Shown here one piece after another: positions 10,055 through 21,671 of a stretch of DNA of 64,000 bases. The notes under the pieces are model-generated. The model did not search any database. It was given only the letters and a program-made list of their open reading frames with translations, and was not told the origin of the DNA. The stretch's first letter is position 1, and each line of letters begins with the position of its first letter. Both the position numbers and the translations under genes were made by a program. Source of the DNA: Mastacembelus armatus (taxonomy: Eukaryota; Chordata; Actinopteri; Synbranchiformes; Mastacembelidae); contig NC_046649.1 of the NCBI RefSeq assembly GCF_900324485.2, forward strand, positions 20,941,165 to 21,005,164. The letters run 5' to 3'.

Positions 10055-10620
10055 GTGAGCTGTGTGAAGTTAATGATTGTTTTAGAGGACATGTTGACAA
10101 TTTTTTATTCTGTCTTAAAGCAAAGGTCAGTTGTCACAGATAGGCAACATAAGTTTTTTGGTTTGATGATGCAGAAAAAATCAGGAGCAGAGTATGAGCA
10201 GTCAACGCAGAGTCCAGGAATCTGGCAAAGTAAATACAGCGAAAGACTCAGTGGCTAGAAAACTACAGCAGTAATGTTGTGGCTGACTGCTGCCACAGCA
10301 GACAGGTGGTAATGAAAGAGATGAGCTACAGGTGAGTCAATGACCAGCATTTGCACATGCATTGAACTAAGTTTTTAAATCAATACATATTAAGAAATAT
10401 TCAAAAATAACCCAACATTTGTGAGATCTCTTCATACAAGGGAGTCTGTACAAGCACCTGTATGGTCAAGTAGAGTATCAGTTTAGGATTGTATTGATAT
10501 ACATTTGGCTTGTTAATTTTTCATTTGTAATGATAGCGTTGTCACTATGTTATCTGCTTGTGCTTGTCTATGCAGAACATTTACCTAACCTGTTGACTTT
10601 GCTATGTCTACAGGACAAAC
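10055..10620. other. Remnant of G-type intron 2 joined to the upstream region of an H-type copy
   Basis: 10055-10340 follows intron 2 of G (22476-22765). From about 10358 the sequence follows the region just upstream of H (25170-25430), including the splice acceptor at 10612-10613. The junction marks a deletion relative to the G-H interval. Confidence 0.75.
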
Positions 10621-10626
10621 TCTAAA

Positions 10627-11441
10627 TCTGTGAAGAGAGGATGACAGAGAGGATCTGTAGTCTGTGGAGAGACGATCTTTAGTCTGTGGAGAGACGATCT
10701 TTAGTCTGTGGAGAGAGGATCTGTGGTCTGTGGAGAGAGGATCTTTAGTCTGTGGAGAGAGGATCTTTAGTCTGTGGAGAGACGATCTTTAGTCTGTGGA
10801 GAGAGGATCTGTGGTCTGTGGAGAGAGGATCTTTAGTCTGTGGAGAGAGGATCTGTAGTCTGTGAAGAGAGGATCTGTAGTCTGTGGAGAGAGGATCTGT
10901 AGTCTGTGAAGAGAGGATCTGTAGTCAGAGAGGATCTGTAGTCTGTGAAGAGAGGATCTGTAGTCTGTGGAGAGAGGATCTGTAGTCTGTGAAGAGAGGA
11001 TCTGTAGTCTGTGGAGAGAGGATCTGTAGTCTGTGGAGAGAGGATCTGTAGTCTGTGGAGAGAGGATCTGCAGTCTGTGGAGAGAGGATCTGCAGTCTGT
11101 GAAGAGAGGATCTGTAGTCTGTGGAGAGAGGATCTGTAGTCTGTGGAGAGAGGATCTGTAGTCTGTGGAGAGAGGATCTGTAGTCTGTGAAGAGAGGATC
11201 TGTAGTCTGTGGAGAGAGGATCTGTAGTCTGTGGAGAGAGGATCTGCAGTCTGTGGAGAGAGGATCTGCAGTCTGTGAAGAGAGGATCTGTAGTCTGTGG
11301 AGAGAGGATCTGTAGTCTGTGGAGAGAGGATCTGTAGTCTGTGGAGAGAGGATCTGTAGTCTGTGGAGAGAGGATCTGTAGTCTGTGGAGAGAGGATCTG
11401 TAGTCTGTGAAGAGAGGATCGGTAAGTCTGTGGAGAGAGGA
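10627..11441 (+). repeat. 22-bp minisatellite, locus D
   Basis: About 36 units, with variants CGATCTTTAGTC and GATCTGCAGTC in blocks of neighbouring units. At 11422-11427 a variant unit holds GTAAGT, a perfect splice-donor word. The array runs into the middle of exon 1, not into an ATG. Confidence 0.95.
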
Positions 11442-12892
11442 TCTGCTGTGGTCGATGAAGGCAGACGCCTTACACAAAAAGTTTCAAAAACCATGTGCAC
11501 TAAATCCCCATGTGGTGAAGTTCTCTGTGCATGAGGAGGACAGGGAGGACAGGATGTTGGCAGAGGTGACCAATGAGAGGCTTCTGATTGGAAACGGGGT
11601 CAGCCGGGTTCCTGTCAAAGGGAGGAATTTTCAGGGAGTCCTGTTTACCCCCCCAGGTAAATAGTTCTGTACTTTATGTTTTCACCACAGTCTGTACAAC
11701 ATACAGTGCTGTAGTTATGACTGTGTTTGTAGTTGTTACAGTTTAGTGTCATTGCATCAAAATATTAAATTCAGCGATTCATACAATGTAATGAGCTAAG
11801 ATTTCCTATGATTCTCTCCAGAAATTTGCCGTGTTGTATATGTCTTATGATCCAGGAGAAGGTCCATTTCCTGCAGTGTTGGATCTCTGCACCTTTGCAT
11901 CTGAGAAAAGAGCCAGTCTGCTGGCCAACAAAGGCTTTGTGGTTCTGACTGTACCAGTTTACAGTGACCACCCTGACAATGTCAAACAGATGCATCTGGA
12001 CCATTTTAAAGAAGCTTGTGGATTATTTACAACAACAACCAAAGGTGAGCTGTGTGAAGTAAATTATGCTTTTAAAGGGTCAGTCCTCTTTCACTGCAAA
12101 TATGTTTTCACGTTTTTCTGATGTTAAAGCTTTAGCAGTTTGAGTTTGACATTTTAACTGAATATCTTCCAAATTACAACCTTTTAACACAAACTATATT
12201 TATTTTAATTGCCAAATTCCTGAATTTTGTGTGTTTAAACATATTATAACACCTCTTATTTGCTAATTTATTTTTCTTCTCAGGTGGGCAGTAAAGGAGT
12301 TCGCATAGTATCACGATCAAAGGGAGGAGAAATTGCACTTTCACTTGCTGCTTTTGTACCAGGTGTTGAGGCCACAGTGTGGATTAATGGCTGCAGTGCT
12401 GTTTTGCCTGTTCCTTTGTACTATAAGAACCAACAAATCTTCCCACCTTTACTGTTTGACACCAACAAGCTGATTCACACTGAATCAGGAGCTAGCATAA
12501 TGAAGTACGGTTTTGAAAATCCTGTGGCAGAGAAGAACAAGGGCAGCCTGGTCCCCATTGAACAAGCCAAGGGACGTTTCCTCTTTGTGGCTTCAGAGGA
12601 CGACCTCTGCTTGGACAGCAAAGTTTACATGGACCAGATGGTGGAGAGACTGAAGCACCATGGGAAGGAGAACTTTGAGACTGTGCGGTACCCTGGAGCT
12701 GGACACTTGCTGGAGGCACCATATGGTCCATACTGCACCTCCAGCTTTCATAGGGTCCTACCCTATGTAGTCTTGTGGGGGGGTGAAGCCAGGGCCCATG
12801 CTGCAGCTGAAGTCCACCTGTGGTCAAAGATCCAGGAGTTCTTCAAAACTCACCTGAGCTGTGATGCTGCACAAACTAAACCCAAGTTATAG
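11442..12892 (+). pseudogene. Locus D: ACOT/BAAT-like chimera lacking the start of exon 1
   Basis: Exon 1 starts part-way (about codon 83, LLWSMKADALHKKF) because the minisatellite is fused to it across the shared word TCTG (11442-11445). The ATG and the first half of the N-terminal domain are absent. Exon 1 ends at 11656. Exon 2 is 11856-12044 (189 nt, the one-base insertion also seen in I and N). Exon 3 is 12284-12892, fully open, with SRSKGG, EDD and GAGH kept, ending PKL. The upstream part is H-type and the downstream part O-type, so this is a recombination product. Not expected to make a full enzyme. Confidence 0.88.
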
Positions 12893-14700
12893 ATGCAAAT
12901 AAGATAAGAGAAATAATAACAGATCAAGGTCTCAGGGCTGCTAATTAACTATAGTTGATCATGTTTATGCTTTATTTGTTTTGTAATGAGTAGAACTTTC
13001 AAAATGTGGTTTTGTGCACATTAATGAACATTCAGCTAGTAGAAATGTAACTCAAACAGAAGTTAATTCATTTTGAATTTCAGTTAATTTATCAAAGGTG
13101 ATGCAAACTGTTGAAATATAGTAACCTGCTCTTTTTGCCATTTCAGAGTAAAATGATATATATGATTCTGATTAAAAACATGCATAATATTTTTCCTATC
13201 AAATGTTATGGTTAATACATAAATAAATACCCATTTCTCATTATTCACAGCAGTGAACTGATGTAACTTTTTTGAGTGTGCATGACACTGTGTTCGTGTG
13301 TCCTGTCTGAATGAGGGAGTCTGTGTGTATTCACCCCACAGTAGAAGATTTACTTAAAGCTGGAGTGTGGATGAAAGCAAACAGCCCATGCAACATTCCT
13401 ATTTTTCCAATCTGTTATGAGCCTAGGTTTCCGTTTCCTGTTGGACTTTGATTTTGGTGTTCTGGTTTCCTGTGTCTCGTAAGTTCATCAGTTTAGATCA
13501 GCTCCATCTGTGTTAATTAGTTCTGTCCTGAGTCTATTTATACCTCCTGTGTTCCTTTGTTCCCTTTCAGGTCATATTCTGTGTAGTACTAAAACATTTC
13601 TTACACTAGGGAAGTCATAGTATTACAGCAGCACAGTATGTGCAGGGCATGTGCTGCCATAACACTGAAAGACATTTGATGCTTATCAAGTTGAAAAGAC
13701 ATGTTGAGTAAACGTGATGGTGTAGAATAACATATGAACATTTGTAAATAATCAAATACAATGAAGAGGTGAATATTCTTAAATTTCATCCCTCTTGTGT
13801 TTGTTTCTAAACTATCAGAGGGAAGAGGGACATAAAAGTGCATGCAGGGTGGGTGGAGTCCCTAAAATAAAGCACAATCACTTATTTCACATTACATGTT
13901 TTTATTAAATTGACATTACTCTGTAGAACCCTTTTTTTCACTATGAGACTAAAAACATTTTTTTGTAATTTTATTTTGTCCAAAAAGTCAAATTATATTG
14001 ACCATGATTGATTTATAAAATGAACAAAAGGGGGTGAATTTTTTTCATGTTAATATCTGTTGTTCTTTGACATATGACGTTAAGGTCTGAGGTTTTCAAC
14101 TGTTGATCTGACAAAACAAGCAATTTTAAGCACATTCTAATGACTTTGGAGAGTTTCACCTTTTTCTAATATCTTATGGAGAAAACCAGTATTAGGTTTA
14201 TTAAGAAAAACATCAGCACATCAGTCAGTAACAGAAATAAGTGTAATACAAGTGTGACTCTCAAACTCGATCAAGACATGTTTCTTGCTGTACTTGTATT
14301 TTTCTTATTAGAAATCAAAAGAAATGAAGGCGAGAAATATATTGTTATAATTATATCAGCAACATTATATATTGTATTAACATAAGTTACAGTCACAGCA
14401 AAAATAAAACATGTACTAAAACATCTCAAAACACTCCTGCAGGATACACTTCATCATATGGCCATATGCTCAGTATGTTAAAAATCAAACAGCTGTTATT
14501 TTAATTATTGATCAAGATATTGACCTGTGTGCTGTCATGGTATTGGAAAGTAAAATAACCATCATCCCAATGTTGGATCATGGGAACAGTCCAAGTACAT
14601 ACTGATCCATCTGAACCCTCAGGCATCTTTTTTGTTAGCACAGACAGAACGTTCTGTCTCTGAGGTTGAGTTCAGACAAAATACTTAGTAGACTGGACTG
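12893..14700. other. 3' flank of D and upstream region of E
   Basis: AT-rich, non-coding, matching 32879-35040, 53012-55190 and 57607-59500 with small indels. The block holding the CTCF-like motif is missing, apparently by deletion between two AGAGGG words (13817). Minus-strand open frames here are chance. Confidence 0.6.
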
Positions 14701-14739
14701 TGCATCATCAGAGGAGGAGCAGAGAAGCAAACAGAGGAC

Positions 14740-14798
14740 TTTAAAACCCAGCGGATCATTTTCCTCTCAGATCAACAACTGCTTTACTGGAGGTAAGT
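14740..14798 (+). promoter_or_regulatory. TATA-like promoter and non-coding first exon of locus E
   Basis: TTTAAAA at 14740-14746, then a CT-rich stretch and a probable start near 14770. The short exon ends at 14792 with GTAAGT (14793-14798). Splicing would reach an acceptor before the minisatellite, probably CCCCCCTAG at 15342, after a run of pyrimidines. The order is conserved in front of J, O and P. Confidence 0.5.
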
Positions 14799-15366
14799 CA
14801 AGTGTCTTTTTTCTGACTTGTCTCCATTTGCACCCTTTATTACACACTAACTCCTTTGTATTTACAGAGAAATGAGCCTGTTCCTAACTTTTTATTTAAA
14901 AGCATTTTAATAATGTAGGAAGACAAAGAAAAGGGGAACAAATATGAGGTCATGGGGTGCACAGCACATCCAAATGAAAATATTTATAATTTGAGTAGTA
15001 ACCTGGTTAATGGTTATATCCTGAAAACAAAGTCTGAGCATCGTATCATATGAATGTTGCTAAAATATGTATCTGATGTATGTCTGAAACATGGATTTGA
15101 ACTGAACATATAACACACATGCATCAACAGCATTGCAAAGACAGTAAAACAGTAAGTTCACATGAAAAAGTATGAAAGAAAAACTTATGGGGATGTTTAG
15201 TTAATTATTGGTATGAGTTTATTTCTAATGTGTTTGTGTTGATATAGTTATTGAACTCATAATGGATTCATTGATTATGTGTATCCTATATCACATTTTA
15301 CAAAAAATTATACCTTTCTTATTAACTTTTTTACCCCCCTAGGGAAAGTTATGTCCACAAGACTAA
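14799..15366. other. Probable first intron of locus E
   Basis: AT-rich sequence from the GTAAGT donor to the minisatellite. It ends with ACTTTTTTACCCCCCTAG (15327-15342), the best 3' splice site of any copy. The usual CCACAG is changed to CCACAAG here. An ATG at 15350 would be a uORF start in the mRNA. Confidence 0.45.
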
Positions 15367-15856
15367 GTCTGTGGAGAGAGGGTCTGTATTCTGAAAAGAG
15401 GATCTGCAGTCTGTGGAGAGAGAGGATCTGTAGTCTGTGGAGAGAGGATCTGTAGTCTGTGGAGAGAGGATCTGTAGTCTGTTGAGAGAGGAGCTGTAGT
15501 CTGTGAAGGGATGATCTGTAGCCTGAAAAGAGGATCTGTAGTCTGTGGAGAGAGGAGCTGTAGTCTGTGAAGGGATGATCTGTAGCCTGAAAAGAGGATC
15601 TGTGGTCTGTGGAGAGAGGATCTGTAGTTTGTGGAGAGACGATCTGTAGTCTGTGAAGAGAGGATCTGTAGTCTGTGAAGAGAGGGTCTGTAGTCTGAAA
15701 AGAGGATCTGCAGTCTGTGAAGAGAGGGTCTGTAGTCTGTGAATAGAGGATCTGTAGTCTTTGAAGAGAGGATCTGCAGTCTTCGAAGAGAGGATCTGTA
15801 GTCTGTGGAGAGAGGATCTGTTGTCTGTGGAGAGAGGATCTGTAGCCTGTGGAGAG
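15367..15856 (+). repeat. 22-bp minisatellite, locus E
   Basis: About 22 units, more degenerate than in other loci (GAAGGGATGATC, GGTCTGTAGTC, TTTGAAGAG variants), ending at the ATG at 15857. Confidence 0.95.
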
Positions 15857-17298
15857 ATGTCCTCCCAAGTCAGACTGAGGCTGCTGCCGAGTGCCAGATG
15901 TTTGTTTGACCAGCCTGTTCAGGTGAAGGTGGAGGGGCTGAGGTCGAGGCAGGTGGTCACCATGAGAGCCAGATCAACGGACGAGAAAGGAGTGGTGTTC
16001 AGCTCCTCAGCCACCTACAGGGCTGATGGGAGCGGAGAGATAGACCTGCTCAGAGACCCCTCACTCAGTGGGAGCTACGTTGGGGTTGAACCCATGGGTC
16101 TGCTGTGGTCCATGAAGGCAGACGCCTTACACAAAAGGTTCCAAAAACCATGTGCACTAAATCCCCATGTGGTGAGGTTCTCTGTGCATGAGGAGGACAG
16201 GGAGGACAGGATGTTGGCAGAGGTGACCAATGAGAGGCTTCTGATTGGAAACGGGGTCAGCCGGGTTCCTGTCAAAGGGAGGAATTATCAGGGAGTCCTG
16301 TTTACCCCCCCAGGTAAATAGTTCTGTACTTTTCACCACAGTCTGTACAACATACAGTACTGTAGTTATCACTGTTTGTAGTAGTTGTATCAGTTTAGTG
16401 TCATTGCATCAGAATTTCAAGGATGCACATTATGTAATGAGCTAAGATTTCCTATGATTCTCTATAGACATTTACCGTGTTGTATATGTCTTGTGATCCA
16501 GGAGAAGGTCCATTTCCTGCAGTGTTGGATCTCTGCACCTTAATGTCTGAGAAAAGAGCCAGTCTGCTGGCCAGCAGAGGGTTTATGGTTCTGACTGTAC
16601 CAGTTTACACTGACCACCCTGACAATGTCAAACAGATACATCTGGACCATTTTAAAGAAGCAGTGGATTTTTTACAACAACAACCAAAAGTGGGCAGTAA
16701 AGGAGTTGGCATAATGGCACGATCAAAGGGAGGTGATATCGCACTTTCACTTGCTGCTTTTGTATCAGGTGTTAAAGCTGTAGTGTCCATTAATAGCTGC
16801 AATGCTGTTGTAGGTGTTCCTCTTTATTATCAGAATCATCAAATCATCTCACCCTTAAGGTCTGACATCACTAAGATCATTACCACTGAGTCAGGAGCTA
16901 GCATACTCAAGTATGGTCTTGGAGATCCCCTGGCAGAGGAGAACAAGGACAGCCTGGTCCCCATTGAACAAGCCAAGGGACATTTCCTCTTTGTGGCTTC
17001 AGAGGACGACCTTAACTGGGACAGCAAGGCTTACATGGACCAGATGGCGGAGAGACTGAAGCGCCATGGGAAGGAGAACTTTGAGACTCTGTGTTACCCT
17101 GGAGCTGGACACCTGCTAGAGCCACCTTATAGTCCATACTGCGCCTCCAGCTTTCATAGGCTAGTTCACCATGTAGTCCTGTGGGGGGGTGAAGCCAGGG
17201 CCCATGCTGAAGCTGAAGTCCACCTGTGGTCAAAGATCCAGGAGTTTTTCAGAACTCACCTGAGCTGTGATGCTGCACAAACTAAAGCGAAATTATAG
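15857..17298 (+). CDS. Acyl-CoA thioesterase / BAAT-like enzyme, locus E, intact, intron 2 lost
   Basis: Two exons, 15857-16313 and 16502-17298, give 417 aa, the usual length of human ACOT1/BAAT-type proteins (about 420). Residues 1-153 form the N-terminal thioesterase/BAAT domain; the rest is the alpha/beta-hydrolase domain. Visible catalytic residues are Ser227 (ARSKGG), Asp322 (SEDD) and His356 (GAGHLLEPPY), with the family hallmark WGGEARAHA near the end. The nucleophile is Ser, as in thioesterases, not Cys as in human BAAT. The first Gly of GxSxG is Ala. The C-terminus AKL is a canonical peroxisomal PTS1. The family hydrolyses fatty or bile acyl-CoAs or conjugates them to amino acids. 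Exons 2 and 3 are joined without an intron (AAAGTG at 16687-16692), whereas sister genes have an intron there. The start is the first ATG after the minisatellite. It has its own TATA-like promoter and non-coding exon. Confidence 0.88.
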
Positions 17299-18626
17299 AT
17301 TCAAATAAGATAAGAAAAATATAAAAATATAATAGCAAATCACGATAACACGGCTGCTGCGTAATTATAGCAGATCATGTTTATGCTTCTTCTTTTGGGT
17401 AGAACTTTGAATATTATATAATACATTATATAATTATACAATATAATATTACTTTTAATGTTTTTCCTTTAAATATTATTTATGTGATTCATTTTAACTT
17501 AGTATGGGCTGAATATGTTTAAAAGACGAACATAGTAAGATGCATTTAGCATTTTGCAGAGATCTCAAACATGGATGTCACTCTTGAAAACAGAAGGACC
17601 TGTGTCATTTGGTGTAACAGTGTGATGAACGTTTCAGACAACTATGGAGGTTTACAGCATAGACAAATAAAAGAAACCTGTTTCTGTATTAAACAACGTT
17701 ATGGTGAGAATTTCAAATTCAATGTTGGGATTTGTGTAAATTAACAGAAACACATAAAATCACCACCCACATTTCTTTCATTCTATATGGGCCCTGTGGC
17801 CCGAGACTTATTTAGACTGTAGTAGTAAATTGTCCTTCCTCTCATTGAGAAAGATACTGTGTAAGCTGATATTTTCTATTTGGTATTTTTCGGTCTTGTA
17901 TATGGACACATTTCATTCAAGTTGAACTTAAAGATTTTTTAAAAATTTCTTCCAAATTATCTCATCTTGTCTCATTACCAAGTTTTGCAGTGTACATCAT
18001 GAGTGCCTGTTACTGAAGCCTCAGCTTATACTCTGTAAATGCTGTAAATGCTGTTTGCAAACTTGATTTTCCAACATGTAAACAAATAAATGTAAAAAAA
18101 AACAAGCCTCAAGTTGTAGCACAGTGTGGTGCTTAATTTAATTCTTAATGCCATTTTTTAACTAAATAAACAATGTTGTTATAACAATTGTTCCAGAAAC
18201 TAAACTACAATACCCAGTGTTTGGACACGTAGCTGACATTTTATCCAGCAAAACATGACAAACATTTTCAGTGGTACACTGGGGCTTTGTCTACAATGAA
18301 GCATATATACTAAAACTCACCCTAATACTTTTATTTTAATAAGGCTGTTACCCTGTTGCCTAGTTCTTCCAATTTTGAAAGGTTTCATTTGATGCCTCTG
18401 CTTATTTGGCTTGTTAAATATTAGGTCCCTGGAAGATAACTTGTTTTACACAGTCTCTACTTTGTGATGTCAATTTTTTTTCATTACTTAAATATTAAGT
18501 TCAGGTGATTTTGCCACAACAGAAATAAACCTGTCCCCCAGGACGTGGTTGCTGTGGCCTGGTTGTGATTCATGGAAACAGATTTAAATCCTGCTTAGTA
18601 GAGATTATTCTGTTATTCACAGTAGA
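17299..18626. other. 3' flank of locus E
   Basis: AT-rich, no gene seen. Nearly identical to 36286-37614 and 62102-63430. AATAAA-like words occur near 17667 and 18085. Ends with a possible splice acceptor, TTATTCACAG, just before the exon 3 remnant. Confidence 0.6.
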
Positions 18627-19036
18627 GAGTCAGGGGCTAGCGTGGTCAAGTATGCTGTGCACAATCTCCTGGCAGAGGAGAACAAGGGCAGTCTGGTCCC
18701 CACTGAACAAGCCAAGGGATGTTTCCTCTTTATAGCTTCAGAGGACGACCTCAACTGGGACAGCAAGGCTTACATGGACCAGATGGTGGAGAGACTGAAG
18801 CGCCATGGGAAAGAGAACTTTGAGTCTCTGTGTTACCCTGGAGCTGGACACTGGCTGGAGCCACCTTATGGTCCATTCTGCCCGTCCAGCTTTCATTGGG
18901 TTGCAGGCAAACCAGTCCTGTGGGGGGGTCAGTCCAGGGCCCACACAACAGCTGAAGTTCACCTGTGGAAGAAGATCCAGGAGTTCCAAGAGCTCACCTG
19001 AGCTGTGATGCTACACAGACTAAAGCCAAATTATAG
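18627..19036 (+). pseudogene. Locus F: exon 3 remnant of an ACOT/BAAT-like copy
   Basis: Homology to exon 3 starts abruptly at GAGTCAGGGGCTAGC (residue about 282 of the full protein) and runs to the old stop. It keeps Asp (SEDDLNWD) and His (GAGHWLEPPY) but lacks exons 1 and 2 and the nucleophile Ser. A one-base deletion near 18990 ends the frame at 19001 (QEFQELT), removing the C-terminal signal. The frame is identical in K and Q. There is no ATG near the start (18642 is GTG). A transcribed 3' exon is possible but nothing shows it. Confidence 0.85.
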
Positions 19037-20279
19037 ATGCTATTATAGAACATTGCATTTATAACTCAGGCCTGGCAAATAGTTTTAGTGGCTGTCTTGT
19101 AATCTTTTGTAATTTTAAGTCATTTCTGGTATAATATTAAAAAAAATTGTAAATTCTGTTTTTAGTTATTGATTATAGACAGGCAGGTAGATGGTCAGTC
19201 CCAAAGGGAAGTTAGAGTGTTGCAGCAGCACAGTTTGTATAAATAAACACCATAGATAAAGTCTTGGATTTAGACTTGGGATTTTAACTCAAGTCTTAAA
19301 TCACACATACAGTGACTTGAGACTTGATTTCAGACTTGTTCTTAAAAGGCTTGGTTTGGGCTCCGGTTCTGGGACATGCGAACAGTCTTTAATTGACTTT
19401 TTTAGGTTGTTCAGCTCATTAACATTAAGGAAATGTATAAGCTGAAAGTCAACTGTAAACAACAGACAGATAAGTCAATTTCACAAACTAGACATACATT
19501 CTTAGTTCACTTCTTAGATGACACTGAAGACAATATTACAGACCTGGAATGAAATCAGGTAAATAAAGTCATTTACATGATTTTGTGGCAGGGGGGTGTG
19601 TTTTTTTTTTCATATACCACATAGTAATAGCCAGTTTAGTCATCAACCAAACAACTAATCAGTGCTGATACTGTATATATTAATAGATAATGGAGTGATT
19701 ATAATACAGTACATGGTTTGCAATAATTAAGATATATCAGTGCAGATTTCTAGGCAGTTTGGACTGCATGTAGGAGACTAGATTGCTACTCTCAACCATT
19801 AGAGACTTGAGACTTGCAAAATAATCACATAAACACTTGTATCTTCTGCCTTAAAGGGGACTGTGCTATAATGTGCAATTTAAAGAAAATCTGCAAAGTA
19901 AGTGCAGTTGTCAAACACATACTGTTGAGTAAATGTGGTGGCATAGAAATATTATGTATATAAAAATGCAAATAATCAAATACAATGATTTAAATATATT
20001 ATTGAGGTGAATATTCTATCATTGATGTTTTGTGTTTCCCTCAGTTGTGTAAAACAAACACAGGTTAGTGAGCGTCTTCTGCTGGACAAAGTTTGCAGCT
20101 GCACTGAGCTTCATCCACAGGAACCAGCAGTGTTTATACCAGGAAAGGTGAATCAGGTCAGTAACAGCCAGTTTATTCTTGGAGAAGTGCAATAATAGTC
20201 TGTGACTGATTGGAACTGAGTGTTTGATTCATGTAGTGACATGTAAACATGTTGATTTGTCCTGCATCAGAGTCTTGGG
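19037..20279. other. Intergenic region between F and the promoter of G
   Basis: AT-rich with no gene. Around 19256-19345 and 19800-19815 there are clustered GACTTGAGACTTG-like words, resembling a degenerate short repeat found in fish genomes. A CTCF-like word is at 20070-20085. 20007-20195 has a short open frame without recognisable features. Confidence 0.5.
20070..20085 (-). promoter_or_regulatory. CTCF-like motif, weaker copy
   Basis: GAGCGTCTTCTGCTGG, two changes from the vertebrate CTCF core, at the same relative place as 8536. Confidence 0.25.
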
Positions 20280-20961
20280 TTGAAAGAGGATCAGATTCGG
20301 TGCGTTTACACACTGACCGGGTTTAATACGGGGGACGGGTTGGACATGTCCCCCCACCCAATACTGGAGACATCTGCATTTGTCCCATCCAAATGTTAAA
20401 CCACTGAACATTAGAAAGTCTGATTTTTAAAGTGTCACACCGACTAAAAACCCGAGCACAGTGTCGATACAGAGTCAGTAAACTTTGGCCGAGATAAATC
20501 AGTCAGTCGTGTGGCTCAAATAACAGAAGTCACTAACGTGTTACATGAACTAGCTAGTTGAAGAATGGAAGACGATTAAACCAGTAAAGGAGTTTGAAAT
20601 GACAAGTTTGGTGGTTTGTGACTGAGATTTACCCACAGCAGTTAACGTTACGTTAGCTAACGTTAGCTCTCCAACGGAGAAGTAACATCACTCTAAGGTT
20701 ATGCTGTGGCTAAGCTAACTGGCTACTAGCACAACGATGGCTGATTTAAGCTTTTTAAGACGCCCTGTTTCTAACACTCTGGGTTCACTAACGTCAACTA
20801 TGGTCAAGCCGTTAAAAAAACAACAATCCGGTAACGTCAACGTAAGCTCCGCCTTTTACGTTAACGTTTTTACGTTAACGATACCATTAACTTTAGTCTC
20901 GTCTCAGTCCTGTGACGTCAGGTCTTTCTCGGTGTTAACGGTTCCCACCGTGACTGATTGA
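20280..20961 (+). promoter_or_regulatory. CpG-richer promoter-like segment with a possible first exon, upstream of G
   Basis: Unlike its surroundings this stretch is rich in CG and in TAACGTTAGC words (20640-20670, 20840-20880), a look common at fish promoters and 5' exons. An ATG at 20737 (ACAACGATGG, good Kozak context) opens 74 codons (MADLSFLRRPVSNTLGSLTSTMVKPLKK...). I do not recognise the protein. GTAAGC at 20842 could end an exon. It may be the G gene's own promoter or the captured 5' end of another gene. A near-identical copy lies upstream of L. Confidence 0.4.
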
Positions 20962-21134
20962 TTGATAACTATCGTTACTGTATTTGGAAACATAACTGGC
21001 ACCAAAGTCACCTACACATTAATCATCTCATACATATTCTGGCTTTTCAGTTGTGTTTTCTGTTTTGTCTTGTAATTATTGTGTTGACACTTAATTTTTT
21101 CATATTTACTGTCACAGTCACGGGACAAACTCTA

Positions 21135-21671
21135 CGTCTGTGGAGAGAGGATCTGTAGTCTGTGAAGAGAGGATCTGTAGTCTGTGGAGAGAGGATCTGT
21201 AGTCTGTGGAGAGAGGATCTGTAGTCTGTGAAGAGAGGGTCTGTAGTCTGAAAAGAGGATCTGTAGTCTGTGGAGAGAGGATCTGTAGTCTGTGGAGAGA
21301 GGATCTGTAGTCTGTGGAGAGAGGATCTGTAGTCTGTGAAGAGAGGGTTTGTAGTCTGAAAAGAGGATCTGCTGTCTGTGAAGAGAGGATCTGTAGTCTG
21401 TGGAGAGAGGATCTGTAGTCTGTGGAGAGAGGATCTGTAGTCTGTGAAGAGAGGATCTGCAGTCTGTGAAGAGAGGATCTGCAGTCTGTGGAGAGAGGAT
21501 CTGCAGTCTGTGGAGAGAGGATCTGTAGTCTGTGGAGAGAGGATCTGTAGTCTGTGAAGAGAGGATCTGTAGTCTGTGGAGAGAGGATCTGTAGTCTGTG
21601 AAGAGAGGATCTGTAGTCTGTGGAGAGAGGATCTGTAGTCTGTGGAGAGAGGATCTGTATTCTGTGAAGAG
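21135..21671 (+). repeat. 22-bp minisatellite, locus G
   Basis: About 24 units ending at ATG 21672. A likely splice acceptor with a T-rich tract (TTTACTGTCACAG, AG at 21116-21117) precedes it. Confidence 0.95.

Noticed and set aside
14176-14385. 69-aa plus-strand frame, and the related 101-aa frame at 54666
   Set aside because: AT-rich sequence in a duplicated flank, frame not kept at 34530; no similarity recognised.
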